A stretch of DNA of 7,860 nt from Bacilli bacterium (GTDB taxonomy: Bacteria; Bacillota_I; Bacilli_A; RFN20; CAG-826). Made by a program: the position numbers and the translations under genes. The stretch covers positions 1 to 7,860 of the forward strand of contig JAILKX010000156.1 in NCBI GenBank assembly GCA_024693415.1, written 5' to 3'. Positions within the stretch are counted from its first letter, which is position 1; the number at the start of each line of letters is the position of its first letter. Below are positions 5,987 to 7,860 of the stretch, piece by piece. The notes under the pieces were generated by a model. It was given only the letters and a program-made list of their open reading frames with translations. It was not told the DNA's origin and searched no databases.

Positions 5987-7183
5987 ATGTACAAAGTCAT
6001 GGCCGTCAACTGCGGCTCCAGTTCGCTCAAATACAAGCTCTACGAAATGCCTGAGGAGAAAGTCCTTTGCTCCGGCCTCGCCGAGAGGATCGGGCACGAA
6101 GACGGCATCTTCAAGATCAAATACGATGGCAAAGAGGACAAGAGGGTCCTCCCCATCATGGACCACGCCGTCGCGGTCAACCTCGTCCTCGAGGCTTTGA
6201 CCAAGTTCGGCATCGTCAAATCCCTCGACGAGATCAAGTGCGTCGGCCACCGCGTCGTCCAGGGCGGCAAATACTTCTCCCACTCCGTCGATTTCGACGA
6301 TGAATCCGAGAAGATCATCGCCAAGCTCATCCCGCTCGATCCCCTGCACGCCCCCGCTCATTTGACCGGCTACCACGCCTTCAAGGACGCCCTCCCGAAC
6401 ACCCCGGCGATCGCCGTCTTCGACACCGCCTTCCACCAGACCATGGAAGAGGAGGATTACCTCTACCCCATCCCCTATGAATGGAGCAAAGAATTCGACT
6501 GCCGCCGCTATGGCGCCCACGGCACCTCGCACCAGTACCTCGCCAACAAGGCGATCAAGGATTACTTCGGCGGCAAGTCCGGCACCCGCATCATCACCTG
6601 CCACGTCGGCAGCGGCGCCTCCTTGGCGGCCGTCCGCGACGGCAAGTGCGTCGCCACCACGATGGGCCTTACCCCGCTTGGCGGAGTCATGATGGGCACC
6701 CGCACCGGCGACATGGATCCCTCCGTCACCGATTACCTCGCCACCTGCACCGGCAAAGACGTGCACGAACTCTATGACATCTTCAACAAAAAGAGCGGCC
6801 TGCTCGGCGTTTCCGGCATCTCCAACGATACCCGCGACATCGAGGCCGCGGCCTTCGAAGGCAATGAGCGCGCGATCCTCGCGTCGAAGCTCTTCGCCCG
6901 CAGGGTCGCCGACTTCATCGGCTCCTACTTCGTCCGCCTAGGCGGCGCTGACATGATGATCTTCTCCGCCGGCATCGGCGAGAATTCGCCCTACTACCGC
7001 GAGCTCATCCTCCGCGACGTCGAGGAAGCCCTCGGCCTCAAGATCGACTACGAGCTCAACAAGACCGTCTATGGCGGCAAGGAAGCCGTCCTCTCCAAGG
7101 AAGGCAGCGCGATGAAGGTCGTCGTCATCCCGACCGATGAGGAAGTCATGATCGCCCGCGACTGCTACAAGAGGATCGCCTAA
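5987..7183 (+). CDS. ackA: Acetate kinase
   Basis: A 398-residue acetate kinase (normal length, ASKHA fold) that interconverts acetyl phosphate plus ADP and acetate plus ATP in the cytoplasm, the ATP-yielding last step of acetate fermentation. Motifs: VNCGSSSLKY (7-16), GHRVVQGG with R89 (87-94), PLHAP with H121 (119-123), FDTAFHQT with D146 (145-152), YGAHGTSHQY with H182 (175-184), CHVGSGAS (205-212), MGLTPLGGVMMGTRTGDMDP with R239 (226-245), SGLLGVSGIS (270-279), SAGIGENS (327-334) and IPTDEEVMIA (381-390). Known catalytic residues (R, H, D, H, R and the final E) are present. Unusual positions are S209, where most family members have Asn (HLGNG), Q92 for the common His in VVHGG, and A122 for Asn in PLHNP. 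The gene faces away from glgB, has its own promoter and ribosome site, and is coupled to the next gene by TAATG. The phosphotransacetylase partner gene (pta) is not in the window. Confidence 0.97.
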   Translation: MYKVMAVNCGSSSLKYKLYEMPEEKVLCSGLAERIGHEDGIFKIKYDGKEDKRVLPIMDHAVAVNLVLEALTKFGIVKSLDEIKCVGHRVVQGGKYFSHSVDFDDESEKIIAKLIPLDPLHAPAHLTGYHAFKDALPNTPAIAVFDTAFHQTMEEEDYLYPIPYEWSKEFDCRRYGAHGTSHQYLANKAIKDYFGGKSGTRIITCHVGSGASLAAVRDGKCVATTMGLTPLGGVMMGTRTGDMDPSVTDYLATCTGKDVHELYDIFNKKSGLLGVSGISNDTRDIEAAAFEGNERAILASKLFARRVADFIGSYFVRLGGADMMIFSAGIGENSPYYRELILRDVEEALGLKIDYELNKTVYGGKEAVLSKEGSAMKVVVIPTDEEVMIARDCYKRIA

Positions 7184-7860
7184 TGAAGGCAAAGCTGAAC
7201 CAAGCCATAACCGATTACGCTAAGCCGTATCTAAAGCAATACCGCGCGATTTATCGCGCCATCGAAAGATACGACAGGATCTGCGTTTTCCGTCACCTCA
7301 AGCCCGACTTTGACGCGATGGGGACCCAGATGGGCGTCTACCAATTCATCAAGGACAACTTCCCCGAGAAGGAAGTCCATTACGTCGGGGACAACCACGT
7401 CTCCTTCACCCCGCGTCTCTTCCCTGAGACCGAATCGCTCAACAACGAATGGTTCAAGGGCGGCAATTTCCTCGCGATCGTCGTCGACGTCGGCGACCAT
7501 GACAGGATCGCCGATCCGCGCTACAAGCACGCCAAGTACAAGATCAAGATCGACCACCACCCCTGCAAAGCCGAGATCGCCCCTCGCGCCACCGTCTGCG
7601 ACAAAGAAGCGGCGGCAGCTGGGGAAATCGTCGCGAATATCCTCCTGAACTGGAAGGGCAAAACCCTCTCCAAGGAAGCGGCGAGATGGCTCTACATCGC
7701 GATCGTCGGCGACTCCGGTAGGTTCATGTTCAGCTCGACGAGCGTCCACACCTTCGCGATCGCCGAAGAGCTCCTCAAGACCGGATTCGACATGAGGGAG
7801 ACCTACCTCACGATGTACGAGAAATCGATCGATAGCCTGAGGTCGCAGGCCTACGTCCTA
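7183..7860 (+). CDS. nrnA: NrnA-like DHH phosphoesterase (nanoRNase/pAp phosphatase), C-terminus outside the window
   Basis: The first 226 codons of a DHH/DHHA1 phosphoesterase, closely resembling Bacillus NrnA, which degrades 2- to 5-base RNAs and dephosphorylates pAp using Mn2+. Motifs: RHLKPDFDAMGTQMG (37-51) with metal ligands H38, D42 and D44; VVDVGDHDRI (100-109) with D102; the DHH triad in KIDHHP (122-127); AAAAGEIV (143-150); and LYIAIVGDSGRFMFSSTS (170-187) with D177. These make up a complete catalytic DHH domain. The DHHA1 domain, which carries the GGGH substrate-binding motif, would lie beyond the right edge. The N-terminus has about 25 residues before the usual family start, seemingly a charged helix. 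The ATG shares its A with the ackA TAA, and GAGG lies 8 bases upstream (7171-7174), so both start and coupling are clear. Related enzymes also split pApA from cyclic di-AMP turnover; which substrate matters here is unknown. Confidence 0.92.
   Translation, partial: MKAKLNQAITDYAKPYLKQYRAIYRAIERYDRICVFRHLKPDFDAMGTQMGVYQFIKDNFPEKEVHYVGDNHVSFTPRLFPETESLNNEWFKGGNFLAIVVDVGDHDRIADPRYKHAKYKIKIDHHPCKAEIAPRATVCDKEAAAAGEIVANILLNWKGKTLSKEAARWLYIAIVGDSGRFMFSSTSVHTFAIAEELLKTGFDMRETYLTMYEKSIDSLRSQAYVL

Noticed and set aside
5957..6766. 269-residue open frame on the minus strand opposite ackA
   Set aside because: It is antisense to the strongly conserved ackA, shows low-complexity G/A/V/D composition typical of the reverse of C-ending codons, and has no recognisable domain.
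7231..7749. 172-residue open frame on the minus strand opposite nrnA
   Set aside because: It lies antisense to all the conserved DHH motifs and has a biased composition.

Overview
The window reads as bacterial chromosome from a Firmicutes/Tenericutes-like fermentative anaerobe, probably an uncultured gut-type lineage near the Erysipelotrichales, Acholeplasma or RF39 groups. The clues are the family-level look of the proteins (short GlgB without an extra N-terminal module, Bacillus-type NrnA, an AckA with several non-canonical residues), strong Shine-Dalgarno sequences, densely packed genes with ATGA and TAATG overlaps, and fermentation by acetate kinase. TGA ends glgP and the Nudix gene at normal family lengths and Trp is TGG wherever I checked, so the standard bacterial code is used and a true Mycoplasma-type code is excluded. 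Coding DNA is GC-rich at third positions, which creates many long antisense shadow ORFs. The lineage is inference.

Layout: two divergent transcription units flank a 306-base intergenic region (5681-5986). The left unit is read on the minus strand, in the order glgB (glycogen branching enzyme, 5680-3809), glgP (glycogen/starch phosphorylase, 3787-1370), a small unrecognised helical protein (1373-897), a Nudix hydrolase of the ADP-ribose pyrophosphatase type (916-314), and a CBS-domain protein that runs off the left edge (317-1). Gaps are 21 bases or less, or the genes overlap, so this is very likely one operon. The right unit is read on the plus strand: ackA (acetate kinase, 5987-7183) and an nrnA-like DHH phosphoesterase (from 7183, running off the right edge), coupled by a TAATG overlap.

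Function: GlgB introduces alpha-1,6 branches and GlgP releases glucose-1-phosphate from the outer chains, so the core of the left unit is storage-polysaccharide turnover. The Nudix enzyme could act on ADP-sugars (ADP-ribose or ADP-glucose), and the CBS protein could sense adenine nucleotides. Both ideas are inferred from family and context. No glgC, glgA, glgX or pta gene is visible. The right unit makes ATP from acetyl phosphate and recycles short RNA or pAp-type nucleotides.

The part least explained by known genes is the intergenic region. It holds a 17-base perfect dyad centred on the probable glgB -10 box, and about 85 bases further on a nested pair of perfect inverted repeats (15-bp outer arms, 11-bp inner arms; 5804-5906). 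A short GC hairpin overlaps the outer right arm, and an extended -10 promoter precedes ackA. I found no CRISPR array, tRNA, rRNA, transposase or clear defence system. The most interesting candidates are the nested inverted-repeat element and the unidentified gene between glgP and the Nudix gene.
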